A stretch of 64,000 nucleotides of DNA from assembly GCF_901482445.1 (NCBI RefSeq), contig NZ_LR590477.1, positions 1,798,001-1,862,000 on the forward strand, written 5' to 3'. Source of the DNA: Neisseria lactamica. Lineage in GTDB: Bacteria > Pseudomonadota > Gammaproteobacteria > Burkholderiales > Neisseriaceae. The notes below the pieces were generated by a model that was given only the letters and a program-made list of their open reading frames with translations, was not told the DNA's origin and made no database searches. Shown piece by piece: positions 33,542 to 41,294 of this stretch (position 1 is its first letter; each line of letters begins with the position of its first letter). Position numbers and translations under genes: made by a program.

Positions 33542-34141
33542 CTAAAATTTAACGTCAATAAACTCAGAACGATTCTGCATTTTCCTTATCTGACTTAGAT
33601 TTAATCCAAATTGCTTTGCAGCCGTGTCAACCAAAGTAACATTTGTCTTCTTGCAAACGTTCTCCAATTTTTGTGCTGTAAATGTATCTATCAACCCGTT
33701 ATTTTGTTTGCTCCTGTGTAGTTCGTCTGCAATCAATAACCAATTCATTAATATATTTTTTCTCTCAGGTCTACCATCTTTCTCCAAAAGAGAATATTGC
33801 AAGCTAAATTGCTTGCGGCACTCAGGAAGCAGTTTCCACATACTTTTGGCTTTAGGCAGCCGGTTGTCGGCTATCAGTTTCGCAATATCCGACGGATTAA
33901 GCTCAGCCGAACCACCTGATTTTTTGTGAGATACCTTTTCTGGCAAAGCATTCGCTTCATCTTTTACAATCTCCGGCTCAGTGTTTTTCGGCTCAGTGTT
34001 TGAAGCAGATTCAGTCTGCAACCCTTCAATATTCTGTTGCAGTTTTTGGTTAAGGTCATTCAGATAAGCATCAACATAAGGCTGTACCGATTGACAAGCA
34101 GCCAGCACTGGAATCATGCAGAAAAGCAATAGTTTATTCAT
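33542..34141 (-). CDS. Hypothetical lipoprotein
   Basis: 199 residues. A lipoprotein signal is clear: MNKLLLFCMIPVLAACQSVQ, lipobox LAAC. A Gln/Glu/Thr-rich, probably disordered region follows (residues 30-80, TEPKNTEPEIVKDEANALPE). The C-terminal 110 residues look helical and basic (LIADNRLPKAKSMWKLLPEC, FTAQKLENVCKKTNVTLVD). No family recognised. It is AT-rich and lies 8 bp upstream of the UDG-like gene on the same strand, within the repeat-bounded cassette. Confidence 0.72.
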   Translation of the reverse strand: MNKLLLFCMIPVLAACQSVQPYVDAYLNDLNQKLQQNIEGLQTESASNTEPKNTEPEIVKDEANALPEKVSHKKSGGSAELNPSDIAKLIADNRLPKAKSMWKLLPECRKQFSLQYSLLEKDGRPERKNILMNWLLIADELHRSKQNNGLIDTFTAQKLENVCKKTNVTLVDTAAKQFGLNLSQIRKMQNRSEFIDVKF

Positions 34142-34266
34142 TTAAATAAACTCCTGTAAGCAAAAATCTTCTATATAGGTACAAAGCGTATTATGTTAAA
34201 CTCACAACAATTTACATAACACCCACCACCAATATTGCTTAGCCCCACGCAGAAGGAAGGTTATTG

Positions 34267-34671
34267 ATGAAAGTTCACGAAAAAATCCGCAAAATCCGGG
34301 AGCTGAAAAACTTCTCGCAGGAAAACATGGCCGAGCAGCTTCAGATGTCGGTAAACGGCTATGCCAAAATCGAGCGCGGGGAGGTGGGTTTGCAGATGGA
34401 CAAGCTGGAAAAAATCGCCGATGTGTTGGGCATGGACGTGGTGGATCTGCTCACGGTTGAGAAAAATCTGGTGTTTCTGAATATGGAAAACCGCACCAAC
34501 TCCGCCAACTATTACGCATCGCAGGAGCAGTATGTGATCGAAATCGAAAAGCTGAAGCAGCAAAACTGCTATTTGCAAGCCATATTGATGGAAAAAGAAA
34601 AACTGATTACTTGGCAAAAGCAGCAGCTTGACAGTTTGAACGAACTGATTAGAACAATCGGTCGCGGATAG
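34267..34671 (+). CDS. XRE-family transcriptional regulator
   Basis: 134 residues from ATG 34267, preceded by GAAGGAAGG. The N-terminal helix-turn-helix (residues 1-62) has the XRE pattern: KIRKIRELKNFSQENMAEQLQMSVNGYAKIERGEVGLQMDKLEKIADVL in two parts, with SQENMAEQL and NGYAKIERG as the recognition core. The rest is a coiled coil (EIEKLKQQNCYLQAILMEKEKL), probably for dimerisation. Target unknown; it could control the divergent lipoprotein/UDG-like pair, since the 120 bp between them holds both promoters. Confidence 0.85.
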   Translation: MKVHEKIRKIRELKNFSQENMAEQLQMSVNGYAKIERGEVGLQMDKLEKIADVLGMDVVDLLTVEKNLVFLNMENRTNSANYYASQEQYVIEIEKLKQQNCYLQAILMEKEKLITWQKQQLDSLNELIRTIGRG

Positions 34672-34681
34672 GAAACCGGCG

Positions 34682-34762
34682 GTTTTGATGGGCGACGAAG
34701 TCGAACCCCGCCGCGCCTTCATCGAAAACAACGCCCTGATCGCGCAGAACATTGACGCGTAA
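34682..34762 (+). pseudogene. Stray 3' tail of gyrB
   Basis: 27 in-frame codons read VLMGDEVEPRRAFIENNAL...NIDA and a TAA stop. This matches the very C-terminus of DNA gyrase subunit B (E. coli ends MGDAVEPRRAFIEENAL...). There is no start and nothing of gyrB upstream. It marks DNA moved here from next to a gyrB gene. Confidence 0.85.
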
Positions 34763-34781
34763 AACCGTTTAAAGGAAAACC

Positions 34782-35194
34782 ATGAGCTACCCGCAACAGG
34801 CCATAGACAACATCCTCAACCCGCCGCCGACAAACGCTGCCTGCACGCACTGAAAAACATCGCCGAGGCGGAAACGCTGTATGTGTTGGCCGACGACGAA
34901 GGCGAATGCCGTTTCTGGGTGGACGATGGTGGGGCAACTTTCCTGCCCGTGTGGCCGGAGCAGGAATTTGCCGAAATGGTGAAATCCGAGGGCGAATCGG
35001 TGTGGGAATTCGAGTTGGAAGAATTTTTGCAGGACAGCGTTCCGTGGCTGGCGGAAGAGGGATACGGCATCAGCGTTTTCCCCGTGGCCGCCCGTCCTGA
35101 CAGCGTCGTGATGCCCGCCGTTGAATTTGCCGCCCGCATCAACACCATTCTGGCCGAAAGCTACGGCGAAGCGTTTGATTTGCCGTATCTGTAA
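34782..35194 (+). pseudogene. DUF2750-like gene with a 1-nt deletion
   Basis: ATG 34782 (AAAGGAAA upstream) opens MSYPQQAIDNILN, then runs into CCGCCGCCG and a premature stop (NAACTH-stop). The remainder is in the next frame from ADKRCLHALKNIAEAETLYVLADDEGE through LPVWPEQEFAEMV to AFDLPYL-stop. That pattern (ETLYVL.DDEG, LPVWP..EFA) is the DUF2750 family, whose function is unknown. A single missing base near 34815-34820 explains it. With the gyrB tail just upstream, it probably came as one fragment from a gyrB locus. Confidence 0.8.
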
Positions 35195-35207
35195 GGCAAA
35201 CAGCAAA

Positions 35208-35248
35208 AGGCCGTCTGAAAACCATATCCCAAGGTTTTCAGACGGCCT
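35208..35248 (+). terminator. AG-type DUS terminator
   Basis: Inverted AGGCCGTCTGAAA pair (35208-35220, 35236-35248). The AG dialect differs from the ATGCCGTCTGAA form used by most of the window. Confidence 0.75.
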
Positions 35249-35267
35249 CAAACAGCGGAGACAGCCC

Positions 35268-35525
35268 GTGAACAAACGCAAAACGAAAAACCGCCAAGCC
35301 CGCGCCGCACGACCTGCCGTGTCGGTGCGGTGGGCGAAGCCTTTGGAAAAGCTGTTGGAAAAACTCTTTGCTATCGGCATGGTCACGGCGTTTGCCGCGC
35401 TGGTGTCGCTGACTTGTCCTTCGTCATCGATTTCTATTTTTTGCTGGCGATGGGAACGGTGTCGGCTTGGGTGGCGGTTTTGGACGTATCTGATTATTGA
35501 AAGTGAGAAAAACGGAAGATATTGA
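35268..35525 (+). pseudogene. Small membrane protein gene, frameshifted and fused
   Basis: GTG 35268 (GGAG upstream) encodes a basic N-terminus (NKRKTKNRQARAARP) and a transmembrane helix start (KLFAIGMVTAFAALVSL). After CTGAC the natural frame seems to continue LSFVIDFYFLLAMGTVSAWVAV, one base out of frame. As it stands the frame reads out to the tail YLIIESEKNGRY of the neighbouring small membrane gene (see 32178-32414). It looks like a hybrid formed by recombination in the shared FLLAMGTVSAWVAV stretch plus a 1-nt loss. Confidence 0.6.
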
Positions 35526-35551
35526 GTCATTCGGACACAATGCCGTCTGAA
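35437..35551 (+). repeat. Direct repeat, copy 2 (right edge of the 3 kb cassette)
   Basis: 115 bp copy of 32324-32440, ending at the DUS in front of the phrB 3' end. About 3.0 kb lies between the two copies. Confidence 0.88.
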
Positions 35552-35584
35552 GCGGGAAACGGGCTTCAGACGGCATTGCCGCGC

Positions 35585-36838
35585 TTATACGCCGGCGACG
35601 GGGCGGGCGGGATAGCCGTGGGTATCGACCGAACAGGCAAACCGCCAAGGCGTGTGGACGGTGTCGGCGGACAGGTGGGCGAGTTCGGGAATGTGCCGTT
35701 TGATAAAAGTACCGTCCGGGTCGGTACGGTATGAGGCGGCGGCAATGTCGGGGCAGGTGTGCCGTGAGGCGGCAAGCCGCCAGTTGCCTTGGTTGATTGC
35801 CGCATCGAAATCGGTCAGCTGCCGGGCAAACCATATTTCGCCTTCGCGGCGGGGGAGGTTTAAAACGTGGCAGAAAAAATCCGCGCTCAAGCGTTTCAGG
35901 GCGGGGTGGAGGCTGCCGGTTTTGTGCAAACAGCGCATCGCGGCATCGATAATCGGAATGCCGGTCCGGCCCTGCTGCCAAAGCGTCAGGCGCAGGGTGT
36001 GTTCCGGATTGCCGTCTGAAGGAGCATCGTCCGCGTGTTGCAGGGCAAGTTGAAGGAAAAAATCTCGGCGGATGATGTTGTCCGCCCACGCGTTCAGACG
36101 GCGTTCGAGGCTTTCCCGCGCGAGCAGGCGCGGCGAGATGCAGCCGGCACTCAAATACGCGCCCATCAGCGAAGTGTTTTTGCGCGAGGGGAAATCCTTT
36201 AAGACGGAGTAGGAATCCGCCTGTTCGAGAAACCGCCGCCACTGCCGCCAAGCCGCCGTTTCGCCGCCGTTTTGCGGCAGGAAGATGCCGTCTGAAAACG
36301 CGGCAGGCTGCGGGGCGGGCAGGTTTTCGGGGAAGGGTTGGCGGTATGCCGCGAATAGGTCCGAATCGGCGGGGGGGTGCTTGGAAAAGCGGTCGAGCCA
36401 TACTTCGCGGTAGCGGTTGAAATCGGTGTGTGCCGTACCGTTGTCGGGTATCAGGTCGGTGTTGTCGAAAACGGAACGGTCGTTGACGAAGGTTAACGCG
36501 ATGCCGTGTTTGTCCAATTCGTGCCAAAGGGCGTTGTCGGCGAGTTTGTCGGCAAAAGTATGGGATGCGTCGGCGATGACGGTGCGGATATTGAGGCGGA
36601 CGGCGAGCCGGACAAGCCCGGCAGGCGATGCCGCCGTGTAGAGCGGGATGCCGCGCCCTGCGAGCACTTGGGCGAGTTCGGCGGCGGATTGGCGGTAGAA
36701 CGCGGTGCGGCGAGGGTTGCCTGTTTCGGCATCGTCAATCCAAATGCCGATAATGGGCGAACCTTCGGCAACGGCGGCGCATAAGGCGGCGTTGTCGCGG
36801 ATACGGAGGTTTTGCCGGAACCAGACGAGCGTATACAT
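35585..36838 (-). CDS. phrB: Deoxyribodipyrimidine photolyase
   Basis: 417 residues from the ATG at 36838 (MYTLVWFRQNLRIRDNAAL); the frame continues to 36874 only through a DUS. The enzyme uses blue light and FADH to split pyrimidine dimers. The N-terminal alpha/beta antenna domain starts VWFRQNLRIRDN. The C-terminal FAD domain includes TSLMGAYLSAGCISPRLLAR (about residue 230), IIRRDFFLQLALQH, and RTGIPIIDAAMRCLHKTGSLHP (about 315-337). It is somewhat shorter than E. coli PhrB. It ends RPVAGV-stop; a decayed copy of this end is fused to an IS remnant at 32.49 kb. Confidence 0.92.
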   Translation of the reverse strand: MYTLVWFRQNLRIRDNAALCAAVAEGSPIIGIWIDDAETGNPRRTAFYRQSAAELAQVLAGRGIPLYTAASPAGLVRLAVRLNIRTVIADASHTFADKLADNALWHELDKHGIALTFVNDRSVFDNTDLIPDNGTAHTDFNRYREVWLDRFSKHPPADSDLFAAYRQPFPENLPAPQPAAFSDGIFLPQNGGETAAWRQWRRFLEQADSYSVLKDFPSRKNTSLMGAYLSAGCISPRLLARESLERRLNAWADNIIRRDFFLQLALQHADDAPSDGNPEHTLRLTLWQQGRTGIPIIDAAMRCLHKTGSLHPALKRLSADFFCHVLNLPRREGEIWFARQLTDFDAAINQGNWRLAASRHTCPDIAAASYRTDPDGTFIKRHIPELAHLSADTVHTPWRFACSVDTHGYPARPVAGV

Positions 36839-36863
36839 AGCGTGTGCAACAGTGGCGGCGGTT

Positions 36864-37775
36864 TCAGACGGCATTTCGGCTGCCTTTCCTGCTGGCGATT
36901 TTTTCGTTCAGGAAATCGATGAAGCTGCGGACTTTCGCACTCAAAAACGCCCTGTCCGCATAAACGGCGTTCAGTCGGACGGTCGGGGTGGCGTATTCGG
37001 GCAGCAGCCTCACCAGCGAGCCGCAACGCAAATCGTGTTCCACCGCCCAAAACGGCTGATAACCGATGCACGCGCCCGCCTTAATCATTTCGCGCATCAT
37101 CAGCGTATTGTCGGTACGGATGACGGGGGTCAGCTCAAGCCGGTATTTTTTGCCGTCCGATTTGCGGGTGATGTCGAGTTTCTGCTGGTTGGTGTAGGTC
37201 GGCAGGACGGCGGGCAGCCCCGCCACTTCTTCCGGCGTTTCCGGTACGCCGTTGCGCCTCAGGAAATCGGGCGAGGCAAGCAGGGCAAATTCGATTTCCG
37301 CCAGCGGGCGCGCAATCAGCGAAGGGGAAAGGGTTTGGGAAACGCGCAACGCCAAATCCACGCCTTCGGCAATCAAATCGACGTGGCGGTTGTCCAAAAT
37401 CAGTTCTAATGTTACTTCGGGATAACGTTCGCGGTATTCTGCCAGCCAGTTGCATATCAGGCTGCCGGCAAACCACAGCGGCATCGTTACGCGCAGCAGC
37501 CCCTGCGGTTTTTCCGTCCCTCCGGCGGCTTTTTGGGCGGCATCGTCGAGCGTGTCGAGCGCGTAACTGCATTGCCGGTAGTATTCTTCCCCGGCTTCGG
37601 TCAGGCTGAGGTTGCGGCTGTTGCGGTGCAGGAGTTTGGCTTGGACGGTGTTTTCCAAGTGGCTGACGTGTTTGCTTGCCATTGCGGTGGAGATGCCGAG
37701 CGCGTCGGCGGCGCGGGTGAAGCCGCCGCTTTGGACGACTTGGCGGAAAACTTTGAGGCTGAACAGGGTGTCCAT
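36864..37775 (-). CDS. LysR-type transcriptional regulator
   Basis: 303 residues. The N-terminal winged helix-turn-helix is FRQVVQSGGFTRAADALGIS...ASKHVSHLENTVQAKLLHRNSR (residues 10-58). The substrate-binding domain fills the rest (RVTMPLWFAGSLI, ALRVSQTLSPSLIARPLAEI, VRLNAVYADRAFLSAKVRSFIDFL). The sequence differs from meningococcal CrgA as I recall it. It is divergent from doxX and a nitroreductase gene, the classical arrangement for a LysR protein controlling its neighbours; the roughly 107 bp between them would hold the operator. The DUS-like end (RNAV-stop) overlaps the phrB upstream region. Confidence 0.9.
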   Translation of the reverse strand: MDTLFSLKVFRQVVQSGGFTRAADALGISTAMASKHVSHLENTVQAKLLHRNSRNLSLTEAGEEYYRQCSYALDTLDDAAQKAAGGTEKPQGLLRVTMPLWFAGSLICNWLAEYRERYPEVTLELILDNRHVDLIAEGVDLALRVSQTLSPSLIARPLAEIEFALLASPDFLRRNGVPETPEEVAGLPAVLPTYTNQQKLDITRKSDGKKYRLELTPVIRTDNTLMMREMIKAGACIGYQPFWAVEHDLRCGSLVRLLPEYATPTVRLNAVYADRAFLSAKVRSFIDFLNEKIASRKGSRNAV

Positions 37776-37882
37776 ATTTTCTTGTGTGGAAAAGTTGTAT
37801 CAATAAAAGCAGTATATATTTGAAAAGGGGAAACATCTATACTCTGCCGTCTGAAATGAAGACAAATATCGAAGGAGCTTTT

Positions 37883-38281
37883 ATGTCCAATTGCTGCAAC
37901 CGTATCCAACCTGTTCTGCTTTCTGTTTTGCGTATCGTAACCGCCTACCTATTTTTGTTGCACGGTACGTCAAAATTCTTCGCCTTCCCCATTGAAATGG
38001 GCAGCGGTTCGCCCGAAGGGTTGATGCTGCTTGCCGGTATTTTGGAAGTCGTCGGCGGCATTTTGCTGGTGTTGGGCTTGTTTACGCGCCCTGCCGCGTT
38101 TGTTTTGTCCGGCCAGATGGCGGTTGCCTATTTTATGGCGCACGCTTCCGGCAATGCTTTGTTCCCGATTGCCAACGGCGGCGAGTCCGCGGTGCTGTTC
38201 TGCTTCGTATTCCTCTATATCGCGGCAGCGGGCGGCGGCGCGTGGTCGCTGGACAGGCTGTTTTTCAAGCGTAAAGCCTGA
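37883..38281 (+). CDS. DoxX family membrane protein
   Basis: 132 residues from ATG 37883 with GAAGGAG seven bases away. Four transmembrane helices (VLLSVLRIVTAYLFLLHGTSKFF; LMLLAGILEVVGGILLVLGLF; AAFVLSGQMAVAYFMAH; VLFCFVFLYIAAAGGGAWSL). DoxX proteins are thought to act in redox or membrane oxidoreductase complexes. It is followed 50 bp later by a nitroreductase and lies divergent from a LysR regulator, so the trio is probably a redox/quinone or electrophile response unit. Confidence 0.88.
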   Translation: MSNCCNRIQPVLLSVLRIVTAYLFLLHGTSKFFAFPIEMGSGSPEGLMLLAGILEVVGGILLVLGLFTRPAAFVLSGQMAVAYFMAHASGNALFPIANGGESAVLFCFVFLYIAAAGGGAWSLDRLFFKRKA

Positions 38282-38330
38282 ACCGTGCCGTCTGAAGCGT
38301 ATTTTACGAATGTTTTTGGAAGGAAAAGAA

Positions 38331-38936
38331 ATGAGCCGCCAATCTCTGCAACAGGCTGCGGAAAGCCGCCGTTCCGTTTATTCGCTAAATAAAAACCTGC
38401 CCGTCGGCAAAGATGAAATCGTCCAAATCGTCGAACACGCCGTTTTGCACACACCTTCTTCGTTCAATTCCCAATCTGCCCGTGTAGTCGTGCTGTTTGG
38501 CGAAGAGCACGACAAAGTGTGGCAATTTGTCGAAGACGCGCTGCGTGCCGTCGTGCCTGCCGACAGTTTTGAACCGACCGCGCAAAAATTGAAGCTGTTT
38601 AAGGCGGGTGCGGCAACTATTTTGTTTTATGAAGATCAAAATGTTGTCAAAGGTTTGCAGGAGCAGTTCCCTGCTTATGCCGCCAACTTTCCCGTTTGGG
38701 CGGACCAGGCGAACGCGATGGTACAGTATGCCGTCTGGACGACGCTTGCCGCCGCCGGCGCAGGTGCAAACCTGCAACACTATAATCCGTTGCCCGATGC
38801 GGCGATTGCCGAAGCGTGGAATATCCCCGAAAACTGGCTGTTGCGCGCGCAAATGGTCGTCGGGGGAATCGGTGCGCCTGCCGGAGAAAAAACGTTCCAA
38901 CCCGTTGCAGAACGTTTGAAAGTGTTCGGCGCATAA
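38331..38936 (+). CDS. Nitroreductase family protein
   Basis: 201 residues from ATG 38331 with GGAAGGAAA upstream. FMN-dependent oxidoreductase fold: AAESRRSVYSLNKNL (FMN phosphate-binding Arg-Arg-Ser, about residues 10-24), HTPSSFNSQSARVVVLFG (about 41-58), QYAVWTTLAAAGAGANLQHY (about 128-147) and VVGGIGAPAGEKTF. Members near the YdgI/Frm2-like branch reduce nitroaromatics or quinones with NAD(P)H. It follows doxX in one transcript and ends in a DUS terminator. Confidence 0.88.
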   Translation: MSRQSLQQAAESRRSVYSLNKNLPVGKDEIVQIVEHAVLHTPSSFNSQSARVVVLFGEEHDKVWQFVEDALRAVVPADSFEPTAQKLKLFKAGAATILFYEDQNVVKGLQEQFPAYAANFPVWADQANAMVQYAVWTTLAAAGAGANLQHYNPLPDAAIAEAWNIPENWLLRAQMVVGGIGAPAGEKTFQPVAERLKVFGA

Positions 38937-38952
38937 TTTCGCGGTCAAAAAA

Positions 38953-38985
38953 ATGCCGTCTGAACCCTGTTCAGACGGCATTTTT
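38953..38985. terminator. Bidirectional DUS terminator
   Basis: Inverted 12-mer DUS pair (38953-38964, 38970-38981) followed by TTTTT, between convergent genes. Confidence 0.85.
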
Positions 38986-38990
38986 CAGTA

Positions 38991-39446
38991 TCAGGCGGCG
39001 AGTTTTTCGCATTCTTTGATACAGTCGAGGCAGGACTCGTAACAGGCTTTGCATTCCATATGGTGGGCGGCGTGTTCTTTACAGGCTTTGGCACATTGTT
39101 TGCACGCATCGAGGCATACTTTTGCCGCGTCGCGTGTCAGAGGGGAATTTTGTGCGGCAAGGTCGTGCACCGCGCCGCATAAGGCAAGCATCTGGCGCAC
39201 GGCAACCGCGCAGTCGGACATAGACGTATCGCCCTGGGTAAGCAGGGACAGGCAGTGTGTCAGGCAAACCTGTCCGGCATCCAGACAGTGTGCGGCAGTT
39301 TGGCGGACGGCGGTGTAGGCGGATGCGGCGGCAGGCTGCATATCGTGATGATGGTGGTGGTCGGCGTGTCCGTGTGCACGCGCGAAAGAGGCGGCGGAAG
39401 CCAGGGAGACGGCAGCGGCGCTGCCCAAAAATTGACGACGGTTCAT
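38991..39446 (-). CDS. Tat-exported copper-storage protein (Csp-like)
   Basis: 151 residues from the ATG at 39446; the frame is open to 39563 but the Tat signal fixes the start: MNRRQFLGSAAAVSLASAASFARA. After a His-rich linker (HGHADHHHHHD) comes a four-helix bundle with 14 Cys spaced for lining its core (CLDAGQVCLTHC, KVCLDACKQCAKACKEH, MECKACYESCLDC). This is the pattern of Csp proteins, which store many Cu(I) ions. The Tat signal places it in the periplasm, as with Csp1. In Neisseria it would buffer copper delivered by the host or needed for copper enzymes; that role is inference. Confidence 0.88.
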   Translation of the reverse strand: MNRRQFLGSAAAVSLASAASFARAHGHADHHHHHDMQPAAASAYTAVRQTAAHCLDAGQVCLTHCLSLLTQGDTSMSDCAVAVRQMLALCGAVHDLAAQNSPLTRDAAKVCLDACKQCAKACKEHAAHHMECKACYESCLDCIKECEKLAA

Positions 39447-39661
39447 AATGTTTCCTTTATGGTTTAAGAAAGTGGGGCAGGCACAAGGCACTCCCCCGCA
39501 TACTGCCCCGACCGTGGGGCTTTTTTGAACAACCGGCTGATTTTGCCGGTGCGGGATTGTCACACGGGCAGGCAGGTTCGGCTGTTCGGAAAGTTAAGAA
39601 AAGGCGCGCCGCCCCGTTTCAAGATGATGCAAGATGGTGCGCGGATATGGTAGCAGACAAG

Positions 39662-39691
39662 ATGCCGTCTGAAAATCGTTTCAGACGGCAT
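39662..39691 (-). terminator. DUS terminator of ffh
   Basis: Inverted 12-mer DUS pair just beyond the ffh stop. Confidence 0.75.
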
Positions 39692-39704
39692 CCGTTTTCA
39701 AACC

Positions 39705-41075
39705 TTACAAACCCGGGAACATCCCTTTCATCCCCCTCATCCCCTTCGCCATACGCATCAGGTTGCCCAAGCCTTTCCCGCTGAACATCTTCATCATCTG
39801 CTGCATTTGTTCAAACTGTTTGAGCAATTTGTTGACTTCTTGAACCGTCGTCCCTGCGCCGGCGGCAATACGGCGTTTGCGGCCGGCTTTGAGCAGGGCA
39901 GGGTTGGCGCGTTCTTTTGGAGTCATCGAGTTGATGATGGCTTCTACTTTGCCCATCGCTTTTTCTGCCGTGCCTTCGGGGATTTGTTTCGATATTTGGC
40001 CCAGTTCGCCCGGCATTTTCGACATTAGGTTTTCCAAGCCGCCCATATTGCGCATCTGCTGGATTTGTTCTTTAAAGTCGTTGAGGTCGAAGCCTTTGCC
40101 TTTTTGCAGCTTTTTCGCCATTTTGGCGGCGGCTTCTTCGTCTATGCCTTTTTGAACGTCTTCAATCAGGGTCAATACGTCGCCCATACCCAAAATGCGG
40201 CCGGCGATACGGTCGGGGTGGAAAGGCTCGAGGCCGTTGATTTTCTCGCCGACACCGATAAATTTAATCGGTTTGCCGGTTACGTGGCGTACGGACAATG
40301 CCGCACCGCCGCGCGAGTCGCCGTCCATCTTGGTCAACACGATGCCGGTCAGCGGCAGGGCTTCATTAAATGCTTGGGCAGTGTTTACCGCATCCTGACC
40401 CAGCATCGCATCGATGACGAACAAAGTTTCAACCGGGTTGACCGCCGCGTGAAGCGCTTTGATTTCGTTCATCATCTCTTCATCGATTGCCAAACGGCCG
40501 GCGGTATCGACCATTAAGACATCGTAAAAATGTTTTTTGGCGTAATCGACGGCGGCAGTTGCAATCTCAACCGGTTTTTGGTTGGTATCGGACGGGAAAA
40601 AATCCACGCCGACCTGTTCGGCCAACAGACGCAGTTGTTCAATCGCGGCAGGGCGGTAAACGTCGGCAGATACGACCAAAACCTTTTTCTTCTGATCGTT
40701 TTTCAACAGGCGGGCGAGTTTGCCGACGGTCGTCGTCTTGCCCGCGCCCTGCAAACCCGCCATCAACACGACGGCGGGCGGTGCAACCGACAAATCCAGC
40801 GTTTTGTTTTCCTTGCCCATCAGTTCGGTCAGGGCTTTGTTTACCACGCCGATAAATGCCTGATCCGGCGTCAGGCTGTCCGCCACTTCCTGACCGAGTG
40901 CCTTTTCTTTGACGTTGTTGACGAACTCTTTGACGACAGGCAGGGCGACATCCGCCTCAAGCAGGGCGAGGCGGACTTCGCGCAAGGCTTCTTTAATATT
41001 GTCTTCGGTCAGCTTGGCCTGCCCCCGGATGTTTTTGAAGACATTGCTGAAGCGGCCGGTTAAATTGTCTAACAT
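39705..41075 (-). CDS. ffh: Signal recognition particle protein Ffh (SRP54)
   Basis: 456 residues. With 4.5S RNA it binds signal sequences of membrane proteins and brings ribosomes to FtsY. N-domain: residues 1-85 (LTGRFSNVFKNIRGQAKLTE). G-domain: VLMAGLQGAGKTTTVGKLA (P-loop, about residues 104-122), SADVYRPAA, VDTAGRLAIDE (about 191-201), LTKMDGDSRGGAALS and GVGEKINGLEPF. The Met-rich M-domain starts near 325 (QIQQMRNMGGLENLMSKMPG) and ends in MMKMFSGKGLGNLMRMAKGM. Convergent with csp, divergent from the ccs-like gene. Confidence 0.96.
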   Translation of the reverse strand: MLDNLTGRFSNVFKNIRGQAKLTEDNIKEALREVRLALLEADVALPVVKEFVNNVKEKALGQEVADSLTPDQAFIGVVNKALTELMGKENKTLDLSVAPPAVVLMAGLQGAGKTTTVGKLARLLKNDQKKKVLVVSADVYRPAAIEQLRLLAEQVGVDFFPSDTNQKPVEIATAAVDYAKKHFYDVLMVDTAGRLAIDEEMMNEIKALHAAVNPVETLFVIDAMLGQDAVNTAQAFNEALPLTGIVLTKMDGDSRGGAALSVRHVTGKPIKFIGVGEKINGLEPFHPDRIAGRILGMGDVLTLIEDVQKGIDEEAAAKMAKKLQKGKGFDLNDFKEQIQQMRNMGGLENLMSKMPGELGQISKQIPEGTAEKAMGKVEAIINSMTPKERANPALLKAGRKRRIAAGAGTTVQEVNKLLKQFEQMQQMMKMFSGKGLGNLMRMAKGMRGMKGMFPGL

Positions 41076-41294
41076 ACTGGTCCTTGGTCTGAATAAGAAT
41101 AGCTTGCCCCATCAGGGGCATTCTTTGTTAAAATAAAATCAAAATAATTTGATGCGGCTTGTGTGCCGGACGGCATATCGGCAAATCCGCCAAGGCTTGC
41201 CCGAAACGGGGATTTTACAATTCCAACGTTAAAAGTTCCAATATTTCATAAGCGGCCGCATACGGCGCAACAGTATAGATAGAGAAAGTCCACC

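Noticed and set aside
35400..35450. Resemblance to an internal piece of IS1106 transposase (EIDDEGQVS)
   Set aside because: Only about 10 residues on the reverse strand match, and the same DNA is explained by the small membrane gene in another frame.
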